Source: JBNAGF01 sp049801055
Lineage (GTDB): Bacteria; Pseudomonadota; Alphaproteobacteria; Rhodobacterales; Rhodobacteraceae
NCBI RefSeq assembly: GCF_049801055.1
Contig: NZ_JBNAGF010000010.1
Span: 1-64,000 of the forward strand
DNA: 64,000 bases
Reading direction: 5' to 3'
Shown here one piece after another: positions 29,709 to 38,897 of this stretch. The notes beneath the pieces are model-generated. The model ran no database searches and was not told the DNA's origin. It was given only the letters and a program-made list of their open reading frames with translations. How positions within the stretch are numbered: position 1 is the stretch's first letter; each line of letters opens with the position of its first letter. A program made the position numbers and the translations under genes.

Positions 29709-30257
29709 ATGGCGCGCAAAGGCAAGGTCATTCGGTTCAGCCGCGGCTACCGCAAGACACCGAAATGGGGAATGGGGCTGCCACCCAAGGCACCAACGCA
29801 ACGGCAACGAGATCCCACATTCTACCTGCAGGCGGTTATGGTGTTGGGAGCCAGCGCCTTGGTTCTGGTCCAACTCCTGCCCGACTTTGCGGTAGCAGGC
29901 CGGCAAATGATCCAGTCCGACGGATGCCGCATTGTATCCGTGACAGACGGCGACACGGTGCGCCTGTGGTGTCCATCGCGCGGTACTATGAAAGCGCGTT
30001 TGCTGGGGTTCGATACACCGGAAGTGTTCAGCCCGGAATGTCCGTCGGAATTCGTTCGGGGTACCGCCGCAACATGGTTCCTGCGCTATCAGTTAATCCG
30101 AGCGGAAGAAACATCTGTGGTTCTGCAGGGATCGGACCGCTACCAGCGGCGTCTCGCTGCGGTATACGTGGACGGAAAACCATTGTCACAAGTCATGATA
30201 CATTCGGGTCACGGCAGACCTTACTCCGGTGGAAAGCGGAAGGGGTGGTGCGGCTGA
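29709..30257 (+). CDS. Membrane-anchored thermonuclease (SNase-like) protein
   Basis: A 182-residue protein with a basic N terminus (residues 1-34, rich in Lys and Arg), one hydrophobic helix at about 40-58 and a staphylococcal-nuclease-like domain from about residue 72. Residues matching the SNase active site are present: DGDTVRL at 80-86, Arg97 in KARLLG, Glu105 in DTPE and Arg147 in DRYQRRLA, followed by the family's RPYSGGKRKGWC tail. It is probably an active nuclease anchored in the inner membrane. It sits between mccB (102 bases before) and mccA (18 bases after), an odd place for a nuclease. The ribosome-binding site is weak. Confidence 0.82.
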   Translation: MARKGKVIRFSRGYRKTPKWGMGLPPKAPTQRQRDPTFYLQAVMVLGASALVLVQLLPDFAVAGRQMIQSDGCRIVSVTDGDTVRLWCPSRGTMKARLLGFDTPEVFSPECPSEFVRGTAATWFLRYQLIRAEETSVVLQGSDRYQRRLAAVYVDGKPLSQVMIHSGHGRPYSGGKRKGWCG

Positions 30258-30275
30258 CCAATTTGGAGGCCGCAG

Positions 30276-32207
30276 ATGTTTAGCAAAATCCTGATAGCCA
30301 ACCGTGGTGAAATTGCCTGCCGGGTAATGGAAACCGCCGGATCGATGGGGGTTGCAACCGTCGCGGTGTATTCCGGCGCGGACGCACAATCCAAACATGT
30401 TACGTTGGCCGATGAGGCGGTTCGTATCGGCGGCCCGGCTCCAGCCGACAGTTACCTGAAGGGTGACGAGATTATCCGGGCAGCTCTGTCAACAGGAGCT
30501 CAGGCGATCCATCCCGGTTATGGCTTTCTGTCGGAGAACCCTGATTTCGTTGAGGCGGTTGAAGCCGCCGGGCTGATCTTTATCGGTCCCTCGGCCTCTG
30601 CCATACGCAAGATGGGTCTCAAGGATGCGGCCAAGGTGCTGATGGAAGAGGCCGGTGTGCCGGTGGTGCCCGGCTATCACGGTGCCAATCAGGACCCGGA
30701 ACATCTGTTTGGGGCAGCCGATGCCATCGGTTATCCGGTGCTCATCAAGGCCGTGGCAGGCGGCGGCGGTAAGGGCATGCGCCTTGTCGAACGCCCTGAT
30801 GATTTCATGGAAGCGTTGAAGAGTGCACAGGGCGAGGCAACGACAGCATTCGGCAACCCGGATGTTCTGATCGAGAAATACATACAGAAACCGCGCCATA
30901 TCGAGGTGCAGATTTTCGGTGATGGCTCTCAGGCAGTGCATCTCTTCGAACGGGATTGCTCGCTGCAGCGGCGCCACCAGAAGGTGATCGAGGAGGCGCC
31001 CGCGCCGGGCATGACCGAGGAAATGCGCGCAGCCATGGGACAGGCCGGGGTGCGGGCTGCCGAAGCCATCGGATACAAGGGGGCAGGCACGGTCGAATTC
31101 ATTGTCGACGGCAGCAAGGGGCTACGCCCTGACGGCTTCTGGTTCATGGAAATGAACACCCGGTTGCAGGTCGAACATCCGGTCACCGAGTTGATTACCG
31201 GCGTCGATCTGGTGGAATGGCAATTGCGCGTTGCGGCAGGTGAGAATTTGCCGGCCGCTCAAGAGGATCTGTCGATCACAGGTCATGCATTCGAGGCCCG
31301 GCTCTACGCCGAGGACGTTCCCAAGGGGTTTCTGCCGGCAACCGGCACTCTGACCCATCTCCAATTTCCAAAAATTGCACGGGCTGACAGCGGTGTGCGG
31401 GCCGGCGATACCATCAGCCCCTGGTATGATCCGATGATTTCCAAGGTCATCGTGCATGGCTCGACGCGCGAGGTGGCCTTGTCTCGATTGTCCCGGGCGC
31501 TCGTTGAAACGCAGGTGGGCGGAACCGTGACAAACCTTGCCTTTCTGGGCGCTCTGGCCGCGCATGAGGGTTTTGCCAAAGGTGAGGTCGATACCGATCT
31601 AATCGGCCGGGACCTCGAAACCCTTGTTCTCGAACCCGTTGCCGCGCCACGACACAAGGTGGCAGCGGCAATGCAGGCGCTGGACCTGATTGACGTCGCT
31701 CCGGACGCCGGGTTTACCCTGTGGGCGCCGCTTCACCGGGCCGTCGAACTGAAATGGCAAGATGAGATCTGTGCGATCGACGTGCAGGTGGAGGACCAGA
31801 ACCGACAGACTTGGACAGTTGATGGTCAGTCAGTCATAGCTGAAAAATCGCAGGGTGACTGGCGAATTGACGGGGTCGTTATTCCGGAAACTGCAACATC
31901 AGGCTCTCAAATCTCCGTTTTCGACCTGTATGGGTTGATGTTCGAAGTGGTTGATCCGCTTGACCGGGCAGGGTCTGCTGGCGGTGACAGCAATGTTGTC
32001 GAAGCACCGATGCCGGGTCTGGTAAAGGCTGTTTTTGCCGAGGCGGGTCAGGCAGTTGCTGAGGGCGACAGGCTGGCCATTCTCGAAGCGATGAAGATGG
32101 AGCACGCCCTGCTGGCAGCCCGGGATGGTGTCGTGGCCGAAGTCCTTGCTGCGGCTGGAGATCAGGTCGAGGCCGGTGCCGCGCTGGTGCGATTGGAAGA
32201 GGAGTAG
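30276..32207 (+). CDS. mccA: 3-methylcrotonyl-CoA carboxylase alpha subunit (biotin carboxylase/BCCP)
   Basis: ATP-dependent biotin carboxylase with its own biotin carrier. Residues 1 to about 450 form the carboxylase, with KAVAGGGGKGMRLV as the ATP-grasp glycine loop and MEMNTRLQVEHPVTE as a core motif. A linker domain follows, and the C-terminal biotinyl domain carries the biotin-accepting Lys607 in EAMKMEH. 643 residues is typical. It depends on BirA, whose gene is also in this window at 53183-53932. Pairs with MccB. Confidence 0.95.
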   Translation: MFSKILIANRGEIACRVMETAGSMGVATVAVYSGADAQSKHVTLADEAVRIGGPAPADSYLKGDEIIRAALSTGAQAIHPGYGFLSENPDFVEAVEAAGLIFIGPSASAIRKMGLKDAAKVLMEEAGVPVVPGYHGANQDPEHLFGAADAIGYPVLIKAVAGGGGKGMRLVERPDDFMEALKSAQGEATTAFGNPDVLIEKYIQKPRHIEVQIFGDGSQAVHLFERDCSLQRRHQKVIEEAPAPGMTEEMRAAMGQAGVRAAEAIGYKGAGTVEFIVDGSKGLRPDGFWFMEMNTRLQVEHPVTELITGVDLVEWQLRVAAGENLPAAQEDLSITGHAFEARLYAEDVPKGFLPATGTLTHLQFPKIARADSGVRAGDTISPWYDPMISKVIVHGSTREVALSRLSRALVETQVGGTVTNLAFLGALAAHEGFAKGEVDTDLIGRDLETLVLEPVAAPRHKVAAAMQALDLIDVAPDAGFTLWAPLHRAVELKWQDEICAIDVQVEDQNRQTWTVDGQSVIAEKSQGDWRIDGVVIPETATSGSQISVFDLYGLMFEVVDPLDRAGSAGGDSNVVEAPMPGLVKAVFAEAGQAVAEGDRLAILEAMKMEHALLAARDGVVAEVLAAAGDQVEAGAALVRLEEE

Positions 32208-32289
32208 GCTTGCCCATTGCTCGACCTCGGCGCAGGCTGGGGTCGGCAAAGAAGCGCAATTGGCGCGGGACGCCGCAAGTGGGAGAGGC

Positions 32290-33147
32290 ATGATGGGCGA
32301 TCGGGTTGAAATTTTCGAGGTAGGGCCACGCGACGGGTTGCAGAATGAGAAGCGGGAGATCCCGGTTTCGGAGAAGGTTGCACTTGTCGATTGTCTCAGC
32401 CGGGCCGGGTTCGGGCGGATCGAGGTCGCCAGCTTTGTCTCTCCGAAGTGGGTGCCGCAAATGGCCGGCTCTGCCGAAGTGCTGTCGGGTATCGCGCGCG
32501 CGGATGGTGTTCGCTATGCTGCTCTGGCCCCCAACATGCGGGGATACGAAGACGCCCTTGCAGCCGGGGCGGACGAGATCGCAATTTTCGCGTCCGCCAG
32601 CGAAGGCTTTTCCCGTGCCAACATCAATTGCTCCATCGCTGAATCCATCGAACGGTTCGAGCCGGTGCTCGAAGCGGCGCGCCACATCGATCTTCCGGTG
32701 CGGGGATATGTCTCCTGCGTGACCGACTGCCCTTATGACGGGCCAACCGCACCGGCACAGGTCGCCGCGGTTGCGGACCGTTTGTTCGCGCTGGGCTGTT
32801 ATGAGATTTCTCTTGGTGACACGATCGGCAAAGCAACGCCCGACAGCATTGCCCGGATGCTGCTTGCTGTGCGCGAAGCTGTTCCGATCGGGCGGTTGGC
32901 CGGTCATTATCACGATACCGCCGGGCACGCGCTGGAGAACATAGATGCTTCGCTTTCGCTGGGAATGCGGGTGTTCGACGCTGCCGTCGGCGGGTTGGGG
33001 GGCTGTCCCTATGCACCCGGCGCGGCAGGAAATGTAGCAACCGAGGCCGTTGCCGCACATCTCGAGCGTTTGGGGCACCCGACCGGGCTGGATCTGGCGG
33101 TTCTGGAGGAAGCGGCTGGGATGGCGCGGGCCATGCGCTCTGCCTGA
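32290..33147 (+). CDS. Hydroxymethylglutaryl-CoA lyase
   Basis: Cleaves HMG-CoA to acetoacetate and acetyl-CoA, the last step of leucine breakdown. A 285-residue TIM-barrel: EVGPRDGLQNE at the N terminus binds metal and substrate, and the catalytic Cys239 is in GGLGGCPYAPGA. The adjacent ATG codons at 32290 and 32293 follow GGGAGAGG. An 82-base gap from mccA holds only a possible 27-codon frame. The symbol is variously mvaB, hmgL or liuE. Confidence 0.94.
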   Translation: MMGDRVEIFEVGPRDGLQNEKREIPVSEKVALVDCLSRAGFGRIEVASFVSPKWVPQMAGSAEVLSGIARADGVRYAALAPNMRGYEDALAAGADEIAIFASASEGFSRANINCSIAESIERFEPVLEAARHIDLPVRGYVSCVTDCPYDGPTAPAQVAAVADRLFALGCYEISLGDTIGKATPDSIARMLLAVREAVPIGRLAGHYHDTAGHALENIDASLSLGMRVFDAAVGGLGGCPYAPGAAGNVATEAVAAHLERLGHPTGLDLAVLEEAAGMARAMRSA

Positions 33148-33205
33148 CGGGTTTCCTGTCAGATGATCTGCTGAACACTGAATGCGTCAAATGGGGGAAG
33201 TCAGA

Positions 33206-33991
33206 ATGACATTCGAAACCGTGATCCTTGAAACCGACGCGCGTGGCGTAGCAACCCTAACGCTGAACCGGCCGGAAAAACACAATGCGATGTCAGCGCA
33301 GATGCTGAACGACCTGACGCAGGCGGCAGGGCGACTGGCCGGGGACGACACGGTGCGGGTCGTGGTGCTGACTGGCGCGGGCAAGACGTTCTGTGCAGGT
33401 GGGGATCTGGGCTGGATGCAGGCACAAATGGCCGCAGATCCCGAAACCCGGTTCCGGGAGGCCCGCAAGCTGGCGGAGATGCTGCAGGCGCTGAATACGC
33501 TGCCCAAGCCCTTGATTGGTGCAGTTCAAGGAAATGCCTTTGGGGGTGGTGTCGGCATGGCCAGCGTGTGCGATGTAACGATAGGGGTCGATGACCTGAA
33601 GATGGGGCTGACCGAGACAAGGCTGGGGCTGATCCCGGCGACAATCGGCCCTTATGTCGTGGCCCGGATGGGCGAAGCCCGGGCGCGGCGCGTGTTCATG
33701 TCGGCCCGGCTGTTTGACGCGGCAGAGGCAGTGAAACTGGGATTGCTAGCCCGGATCGTGCCCGCAAGTGATCTTGCCGAAGCGGTCGAGGCTGAGGTTC
33801 TGCCCTATCTTTCCTGCGCGCCCGGTGCGGTGGCGTCGGCCAAGCAACTGGTTCACGATCTGGGCCCGCAAATCGACGATAAGGCGATAGATCATACCAT
33901 CCGCGCGTTGGTGGACCGGTGGGAAACGGAAGAGGCTGTCGAAGGGATCGCAGCGTTCTTTGACAAGCGCAAGCCGGGCTGGATCGGGTGA
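33206..33991 (+). CDS. Enoyl-CoA hydratase, probably methylglutaconyl-CoA hydratase
   Basis: Crotonase-fold enzyme of 261 residues. CAGGDLGWM and GNAFGGGVGMASVCD are the two oxyanion-hole segments, and MGLTETRLGLIPATIGPYV holds the acidic catalytic position. In a cluster with ivd, mccAB and HMG-CoA lyase the expected reaction is hydration of 3-methylglutaconyl-CoA to HMG-CoA (the LiuC role). The ATG at 33206 is chosen for its GGGGGAAG ribosome-binding site; an ATG at 33182 would add eight residues. Last gene of the leucine operon. Confidence 0.88.
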   Translation: MTFETVILETDARGVATLTLNRPEKHNAMSAQMLNDLTQAAGRLAGDDTVRVVVLTGAGKTFCAGGDLGWMQAQMAADPETRFREARKLAEMLQALNTLPKPLIGAVQGNAFGGGVGMASVCDVTIGVDDLKMGLTETRLGLIPATIGPYVVARMGEARARRVFMSARLFDAAEAVKLGLLARIVPASDLAEAVEAEVLPYLSCAPGAVASAKQLVHDLGPQIDDKAIDHTIRALVDRWETEEAVEGIAAFFDKRKPGWIG

Positions 33992-34082
33992 CCCAGCGGA
34001 AAGGGCAACGCATTGGAAAAGATGCAGATGTAATACACCTCCGCCTGCGTCGATTAACGCACGATTCGACTGCTACGCTCGG

Positions 34083-34111
34083 TTGACCCTATGGGGTGTC
34101 AGGAGTAGAGA
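34083..34111 (+). promoter_or_regulatory. Candidate promoter of the nuo operon
   Basis: TTGACC at 34083-34088 and TAGAGA at 34106-34111 with a 17-base spacer, 65 bases upstream of the nuoA start. The -10 is weak. It lies in the 184-base gap 33992-34175, the only sizeable gap before the 14 nuo genes. Confidence 0.4.
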
Positions 34112-34175
34112 AAGCTCTAGCCAACATGCCAATTGACGGCGTGTCTCTCGCGGGCACGCAGGAAAGGAGCCACTC

Positions 34176-34541
34176 GTGGAAGAGCTGTTGCGGGAGTATC
34201 TCCCGATCCTGGTGTTTCTGGCCGTAGCCGTCGGCCTCGGCATAGTCCTGATTCTCGCGGCGGTGGTTCTGGCTGTCCGCAATCCCGATCCCGAAAAAGT
34301 CAGCGCGTATGAATGCGGGTTCAATGCATTTGATGACGCACGGATGAAGTTCGATGTGCGGTTCTACCTCGTATCGATCCTCTTCATCATTTTCGATCTC
34401 GAAATCGCCTTCCTGTTTCCTTGGGCCGTTGGCTTCAAGGACATCAGTGACGTGGGCTTCTGGTCGATGATGGTTTTCCTCGCGGTCCTGACCATTGGAT
34501 TTGCCTACGAGTGGAAGAAAGGGGCCCTGGAATGGGAGTGA
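34176..34541 (+). CDS. nuoA: NADH-quinone oxidoreductase subunit A
   Basis: Small membrane subunit of complex I near the quinone-site junction. The 121-residue protein has three hydrophobic helices and the conserved [16 protein letters not shown] loop with its Cys, plus [15 protein letters not shown]. The start is GTG with AGGAAAGGAG eight bases upstream. First gene of the operon; its last ten bases overlap nuoB. Confidence 0.95.
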   Translation: MEELLREYLPILVFLAVAVGLGIVLILAAVVLAVRNPDPEKVSAYECGFNAFDDARMKFDVRFYLVSILFIIFDLEIAFLFPWAVGFKDISDVGFWSMMVFLAVLTIGFAYEWKKGALEWE

Positions 34542-35065
34542 CGACAGGTGCCAAAGCTGCTGGTGTGGACAAGGAAGTCGCGACACAGGCGCTGAACTCG
34601 GAATTGCAGGACAAAGGATTCCTGCTGACGTCAACCGAGGACATTATCAACTGGGCGCGAACCGGCAGCCTGCACTGGATGACCTTTGGTCTGGCATGCT
34701 GTGCGGTCGAAATGATGCATACGTCGATGCCGCGATATGACGCCGAGCGATTTGGCATCGCACCGCGCGCGTCTCCGCGCCAATCCGACCTGATGATCGT
34801 GGCAGGAACGCTGACGAACAAAATGGCTCCGGCCTTGCGCAAGGTCTATGACCAGATGCCCGAACCGCGTTACGTGCTGTCCATGGGGTCATGCGCCAAT
34901 GGTGGCGGCTACTATCACTATTCCTACTCGGTGGTGCGTGGCTGCGACCGCGTGGTTCCGGTGGATATCTATGTCCCCGGTTGCCCGCCGACCGCCGAAG
35001 CGCTGCTTTACGGACTGATGCAATTGCAACGCAAGATCCGCCGAACCGGCACCATCGTGCGCTGA
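34532..35065 (+). CDS. nuoB: NADH-quinone oxidoreductase subunit B
   Basis: Carries iron-sulfur cluster N2, the last electron carrier before ubiquinone. The four ligands are the tandem Cys56-Cys57 (ACCAVEM), Cys121 (GSCANGG) and Cys151 (PGCPPTAEA). From the ATG at 34532 the protein has 177 residues, normal for alphaproteobacteria; an in-frame GTG at 34511 lies deeper within nuoA and is not preferred. Confidence 0.96.
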   Translation: MGVTTGAKAAGVDKEVATQALNSELQDKGFLLTSTEDIINWARTGSLHWMTFGLACCAVEMMHTSMPRYDAERFGIAPRASPRQSDLMIVAGTLTNKMAPALRKVYDQMPEPRYVLSMGSCANGGGYYHYSYSVVRGCDRVVPVDIYVPGCPPTAEALLYGLMQLQRKIRRTGTIVR

Positions 35066-35078
35066 GGAGGGACCTGAG

Positions 35079-35684
35079 ATGAGCGAAGCACTCAAGGAAC
35101 TTGGAACCCATATCGAGCTGAAGCGCCCTGATTGCGTCCTGTCTTGGGACGTCAGCTATGACGAACTGAATGTTGACGTGGCGCCCTCGAACATCGTCGG
35201 GTTTGTTGAGTTTCTGAAATCCGACCCAACCTGCAAATTTTCGACGCTCGTCGATATCACAGGTGTCGATTACCCTGAACGGGCCAAGCGGTTTGACGTC
35301 GTCTATCATTTCCTGTCGATGTACCAGAACCAGCGCATTCGGTTGCGTGTCTCGATCCGCGAGGATGCGATGGTGCCATCGATTGTGGATGTTCACCCTT
35401 CGGCCAACTGGTTCGAACGCGAAGTGTTCGACATGTTTGGCGTCCTGTTCTCGGGTCATCCGGACCTGCGCCGGATTTTGACTGACTACGGCTTTCGCGG
35501 CTTCCCGCTGCGCAAGGACTTCCCGACCACCGGCTACACCGAGGTTCGCTATGACGAGGTCGAGAAACGTGTGGTCTACGAACCGGTTTCTCTGGTTCAG
35601 GAATACCGGCAATTTGATTTCATGAGCCCTTGGGAAGGTGCGGAATACATCCTGCCAGGGGACGAGAAGCAGGAGGCCAAGTGA
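35079..35684 (+). CDS. nuoC: NADH-quinone oxidoreductase subunit C
   Basis: The 30-kDa peripheral-arm subunit, here a separate 201-residue protein rather than the fused NuoCD of E. coli. The signature is [23 protein letters not shown] region followed by [24 protein letters not shown] precedes the ATG. Its stop codon shares a base with the start of the next small gene. Confidence 0.95.
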   Translation: MSEALKELGTHIELKRPDCVLSWDVSYDELNVDVAPSNIVGFVEFLKSDPTCKFSTLVDITGVDYPERAKRFDVVYHFLSMYQNQRIRLRVSIREDAMVPSIVDVHPSANWFEREVFDMFGVLFSGHPDLRRILTDYGFRGFPLRKDFPTTGYTEVRYDEVEKRVVYEPVSLVQEYRQFDFMSPWEGAEYILPGDEKQEAK

Positions 35685-35857
35685 TGGGTGGTATCTGGTG
35701 GCTGATCCTGTCCGCGTTGACGGCGATCCCGATGGTCAAGCTGTTGCCGTTCTTTGGCATCAACAAATACTGGGCCGCTGCCTGTCTCGTGCCTTTCGGT
35801 ACGATCGTTTTGCTCTGGTGGATGGGCATCAAACTGCAAGAACTGGAGAAGCTGTAA
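35684..35857 (+). CDS. Small two-helix membrane protein coupled to nuoC
   Basis: A 57-residue protein starting [20 protein letters not shown], with two hydrophobic segments (about 3-20 and 30-47) and a short charged tail (KLQELEKL). The ATG shares one base with the nuoC stop (TGATG), and its own stop shares one base with the next start (TAATG). This packing indicates a real translated gene. I do not recognise a named family; unidentified reading frames are known in Paracoccus and Rhodobacter complex I clusters. A small complex I accessory or assembly factor is a reasonable inference. Confidence 0.7.
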   Translation: MGGIWWLILSALTAIPMVKLLPFFGINKYWAAACLVPFGTIVLLWWMGIKLQELEKL

Positions 35858-35982
35858 TGGTTCCGTTTCCGTTGGAGTTCTTGGGGTTTCTGGCCGCCGC
35901 CTTGCTGCTCGGCGCAGTGTCGGTCCCATCAAAAACAAGCGGTGCTGTTGTTCATAGTGCCCGGCATGGAGGTCGCAAATGA
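35857..35982 (+). CDS. Very small membrane protein between nuoC and nuoD
   Basis: A 41-residue frame beginning [20 protein letters not shown], with one hydrophobic helix and a basic tail (SARHGGRK). It is locked in on both sides: the ATG overlaps the preceding stop (TAATG) and its stop overlaps the nuoD start (ATGA). No independent ribosome-binding site is needed under such coupling. It could be an authentic mini-subunit or simply a coupling leader for nuoD. Confidence 0.5.
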   Translation: MVPFPLEFLGFLAAALLLGAVSVPSKTSGAVVHSARHGGRK

Positions 35983-37196
35983 TGGACGGCTCCAAAGGTT
36001 TCGAAGACGCCCTGACCGGCGAACAGAAGATCCGAAATTTCAACATCAACTTCGGCCCGCAGCACCCGGCGGCGCACGGTGTGTTGCGTCTGGTTCTGGA
36101 GCTTGACGGCGAGATCGTGGAACGCTGCGATCCACATATCGGTTTGCTTCACCGAGGCACCGAAAAGCTGATGGAAAGCCGAACCTACCTTCAGAACCTG
36201 CCGTATTTTGACCGGCTGGATTATGTGGCGCCAATGAACCAGGAACACGCCTGGTGTTTGGCCATCGAAAAGCTGACTGGCACCGAGGTTCCCCGTCGGG
36301 GCTCGCTGATCCGGGTTCTCTATTCTGAGATCGGCCGCATCCTGAACCACCTGCTGAACGTCACCACGCAGGCAATGGACGTAGGCGCGCTGACACCGCC
36401 GCTTTGGGGGTTCGAAGAACGCGAAAAGCTGATGATCTTCTATGAACGGGCCTGCGGTGCTCGTCTTCATGCAGCCTATTTCCGGCCCGGTGGCGTGCAC
36501 CAGGATCTGCCGCCAGAACTGCTCGACGATATCGAGGCGTGGAGCCACGAATTCCCCAACGTGCTGGACGATATTGACGGGCTGCTGACCGAAAACCGCA
36601 TTTTCAAGCAGCGCAACGCCGATATCGGCATCGTGACCGAGGAAGATGTCCAGCTCTACGGCTTCTCCGGGGTGATGGTGCGCGGCTCGGGCTTGGCCTG
36701 GGATCTGCGCCGCGCGCAGCCCTATGAGTGCTACGACGAATTCGAGTTCCAGATCCCCGTGGGCAAGAATGGCGATTGCTATGACCGCTACCTTGTCCGC
36801 ATGGAGGAAATGCGCCAATCGCTGTCGATCGTCCGTCAAGCCATCGCCAAGCTGCGCGAAACGCCCGGCGACGTACTGGCGCGCGGCAAGATCACCCCGC
36901 CGAAACGGTCGGACATGAAGACCTCGATGGAGAGCTTGATCCACCACTTCAAGCTATATACCGAGGGTTTTCACGTTCCCGAAGGCGAGGTTTATGCCGC
37001 AGTCGAGGCCCCCAAGGGCGAGTTCGGCGTATATCTCGTGGCCGATGGCTCCAACAAACCCTATCGCTCCAAGATCCGTGCACCGGGATACCTTCACCTG
37101 CAGGCGATGGATCATGTCGCCAAGGGCCATCAGCTGGCAGATGTCGCTGCGATCATCGGCACAATGGATGTCGTGTTTGGAGAAATCGACCGGTGA
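35979..37196 (+). CDS. nuoD: NADH-quinone oxidoreductase subunit D
   Basis: The 49-kDa subunit that forms most of the quinone-binding cavity. 405 residues, with [15 protein letters not shown] near the N terminus, [12 protein letters not shown] and the [23 protein letters not shown]-terminal region. It is descended from hydrogenase large subunits but lacks their NiFe cysteines, as usual. The start overlaps the 41-residue frame (ATGA). Confidence 0.97.
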   Translation: MMDGSKGFEDALTGEQKIRNFNINFGPQHPAAHGVLRLVLELDGEIVERCDPHIGLLHRGTEKLMESRTYLQNLPYFDRLDYVAPMNQEHAWCLAIEKLTGTEVPRRGSLIRVLYSEIGRILNHLLNVTTQAMDVGALTPPLWGFEEREKLMIFYERACGARLHAAYFRPGGVHQDLPPELLDDIEAWSHEFPNVLDDIDGLLTENRIFKQRNADIGIVTEEDVQLYGFSGVMVRGSGLAWDLRRAQPYECYDEFEFQIPVGKNGDCYDRYLVRMEEMRQSLSIVRQAIAKLRETPGDVLARGKITPPKRSDMKTSMESLIHHFKLYTEGFHVPEGEVYAAVEAPKGEFGVYLVADGSNKPYRSKIRAPGYLHLQAMDHVAKGHQLADVAAIIGTMDVVFGEIDR

Positions 37197-37750
37197 CACG
37201 ATCCTCCTCCCCGAAACCCCGTCTGACGTCGAACGTGCTTCTGGCCGGCTCGACGCTGGTCGCCGCATTTTTCGTGGCGGCGCAGGCGTGGTACGCGAGG
37301 GTGGCGTATGTCGAAGCGGCCGAAACCCGGCTGCTTGAGAAAAAGCTGGATATCTGTTTCGACAATTTCGATGCCGCGGCCGAGCTTGACACCGCGTTGC
37401 GTCAGGTTGCCCCCGGCATGACGCTGGATCAGGAGTGGCCACCACAAATCGTCGTGGAGGATGTTGCACATCTAGCCCGGGTCCAAGCCGATGTCGTGCC
37501 GCGCCTGAACCAGCTGGAAAGCGGGCTGGCCAAAGCTTCGATCCTTGGGCCGTTGGACAAACATCGTGCCTATCTGGCGCAGCAATTGCAGGGGCTTTCC
37601 AAGCGGCTGCTGGATATTGTCCCGACCCGCATCGGACAGGACAAGATGGACAAGGAAATCGACGGGGTGATGGCCACGTTGAGTGAATTTCTGGGTGCGC
37701 AGTATTCGGTTTTTACCGGCTGCCGCCTGGTTGCGGAAGGAAATGCCTGA
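37193..37750 (+). CDS. Single-helix membrane protein of unknown function in the nuo operon
   Basis: A 185-residue protein with a basic N terminus, one transmembrane helix at about residues 15-31 and a helical soluble region containing [15 protein letters not shown] and a C-terminal Cys (FTGCRL). The GTG start overlaps the nuoD stop (GTGA), and the stop overlaps the nuoE start (TGATG), so it is firmly part of the operon. No family is recognised. Orientation is probably helix-in, soluble domain in the periplasm. Confidence 0.65.
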   Translation: MTRSSSPKPRLTSNVLLAGSTLVAAFFVAAQAWYARVAYVEAAETRLLEKKLDICFDNFDAAAELDTALRQVAPGMTLDQEWPPQIVVEDVAHLARVQADVVPRLNQLESGLAKASILGPLDKHRAYLAQQLQGLSKRLLDIVPTRIGQDKMDKEIDGVMATLSEFLGAQYSVFTGCRLVAEGNA

Positions 37751-38865
37751 TGTTGCGTCGTCTTCATCCCGAACAACCTGACAGCTTTGCCTTTACCCCG
37801 GCCAATCAGGCCTGGGCCGAAGCGCAGGTCACCAAGTACCCCGACGGCCGACAGGCAAGCGCCATCATTCCGCTGCTGTGGCGCGCGCAGGAACAGGAAG
37901 GTTGGCTGACCAAACCTGCGATCGAGCATGTCTCGGACATGCTGGGCATGGCCTATATCCGGGCATTGGAAGTGGCGTCGTTCTATTTCATGTTTCAACT
38001 GCAACCGGTTGGGTCCATTGCACATATCCAGATTTGCGGCACCACGTCCTGCATGATCTGCGGGGCAGAGGATCTGATCGCGGTCTGCCGTGAAAAGATC
38101 GCTGCCAAGCCGCACACGCTGTCGGCGGATGGCAAGCTGAGCTGGGAAGAGGTCGAGTGCCTTGGGTCCTGCACCAACGCGCCGATGGCGCAGATCGGCA
38201 AGGACTATTACGAAGATCTGACTGCCGAGAGCTTTGGACGTATTCTGGATGAACTTTCAGCTGGAAGAGTTCCTGTTCCGGGCCCTCAGAATGGCCGCTA
38301 TGGAGCAGAACCCCTCAAGGGGCTGACTACGCTTACCGACTATGAAAGCGGCAAAACCCAATTCAACGCCTCGGTGCAGCTTGCGACCGACATTGGCGAT
38401 ACCGTCAAGCGCATTGATGGGGACGAAGTGCCTTTGCTGACACCCTGGCTGGACAAGAAGGGCAAGTCGGCAAGCCGCGCTTCGGGCAAAAAGCCTCCGG
38501 CAGCCCCGGCCACACCGAAACCTGCTGTGAAACAGTCAGCAGAGGCAAAGAAAGCTGCTGCACTGGCAGCGACCGAAGCCGAACCCGAAACCCTTAGCGC
38601 TGCGCGCGACGGTGGGGCGGATGACCTCAAGCTTTTGAAAGGCGTTGGGCCCAAACTGGAAGAAAAGCTGAACGAACTTGGCTTTTTCCACTTTGATCAG
38701 ATCGCAGCCTGGACACCGGAGCAGGTGGCCTGGGTTGACAGTCGACTGCGCTTCAAGGGGCGGATCGAACGCGACGGATGGATTGAACAAGCAAAGCAAC
38801 TGGCGTCCGGCAAAGAGACCGAGTTCGCCAAGCGTGCAAAGAAGGACGGTATTTACGAGGACTGA
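37750..38865 (+). CDS. nuoE: NADH-quinone oxidoreductase subunit E with helix-hairpin-helix extension
   Basis: The 24-kDa subunit carrying the [2Fe-2S] cluster N1a, with ligands Cys96, Cys101, Cys137 and Cys141 (CGTTSC and CLGSC). Residues 1 to about 225 are the normal subunit. A Lys/Ala/Pro-rich linker (about 235-280) then leads to a helix-hairpin-helix-like domain from about 285 with [18 protein letters not shown] and FDQIAAW. 371 residues is far longer than the usual 160-240. The tail resembles predicted flap-endonuclease-type HhH domains but may simply be a protein-protein module. Confidence 0.92.
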   Translation: MLRRLHPEQPDSFAFTPANQAWAEAQVTKYPDGRQASAIIPLLWRAQEQEGWLTKPAIEHVSDMLGMAYIRALEVASFYFMFQLQPVGSIAHIQICGTTSCMICGAEDLIAVCREKIAAKPHTLSADGKLSWEEVECLGSCTNAPMAQIGKDYYEDLTAESFGRILDELSAGRVPVPGPQNGRYGAEPLKGLTTLTDYESGKTQFNASVQLATDIGDTVKRIDGDEVPLLTPWLDKKGKSASRASGKKPPAAPATPKPAVKQSAEAKKAAALAATEAEPETLSAARDGGADDLKLLKGVGPKLEEKLNELGFFHFDQIAAWTPEQVAWVDSRLRFKGRIERDGWIEQAKQLASGKETEFAKRAKKDGIYED

Positions 38866-38897
38866 ACGGAAGCTGGGAATAGGGAGCCAAGGGGATC

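Noticed and set aside
34511..34531. Earlier GTG start for nuoB
   Set aside because: Would add seven residues deeper inside nuoA; the ATG at 34532 gives the usual N terminus.
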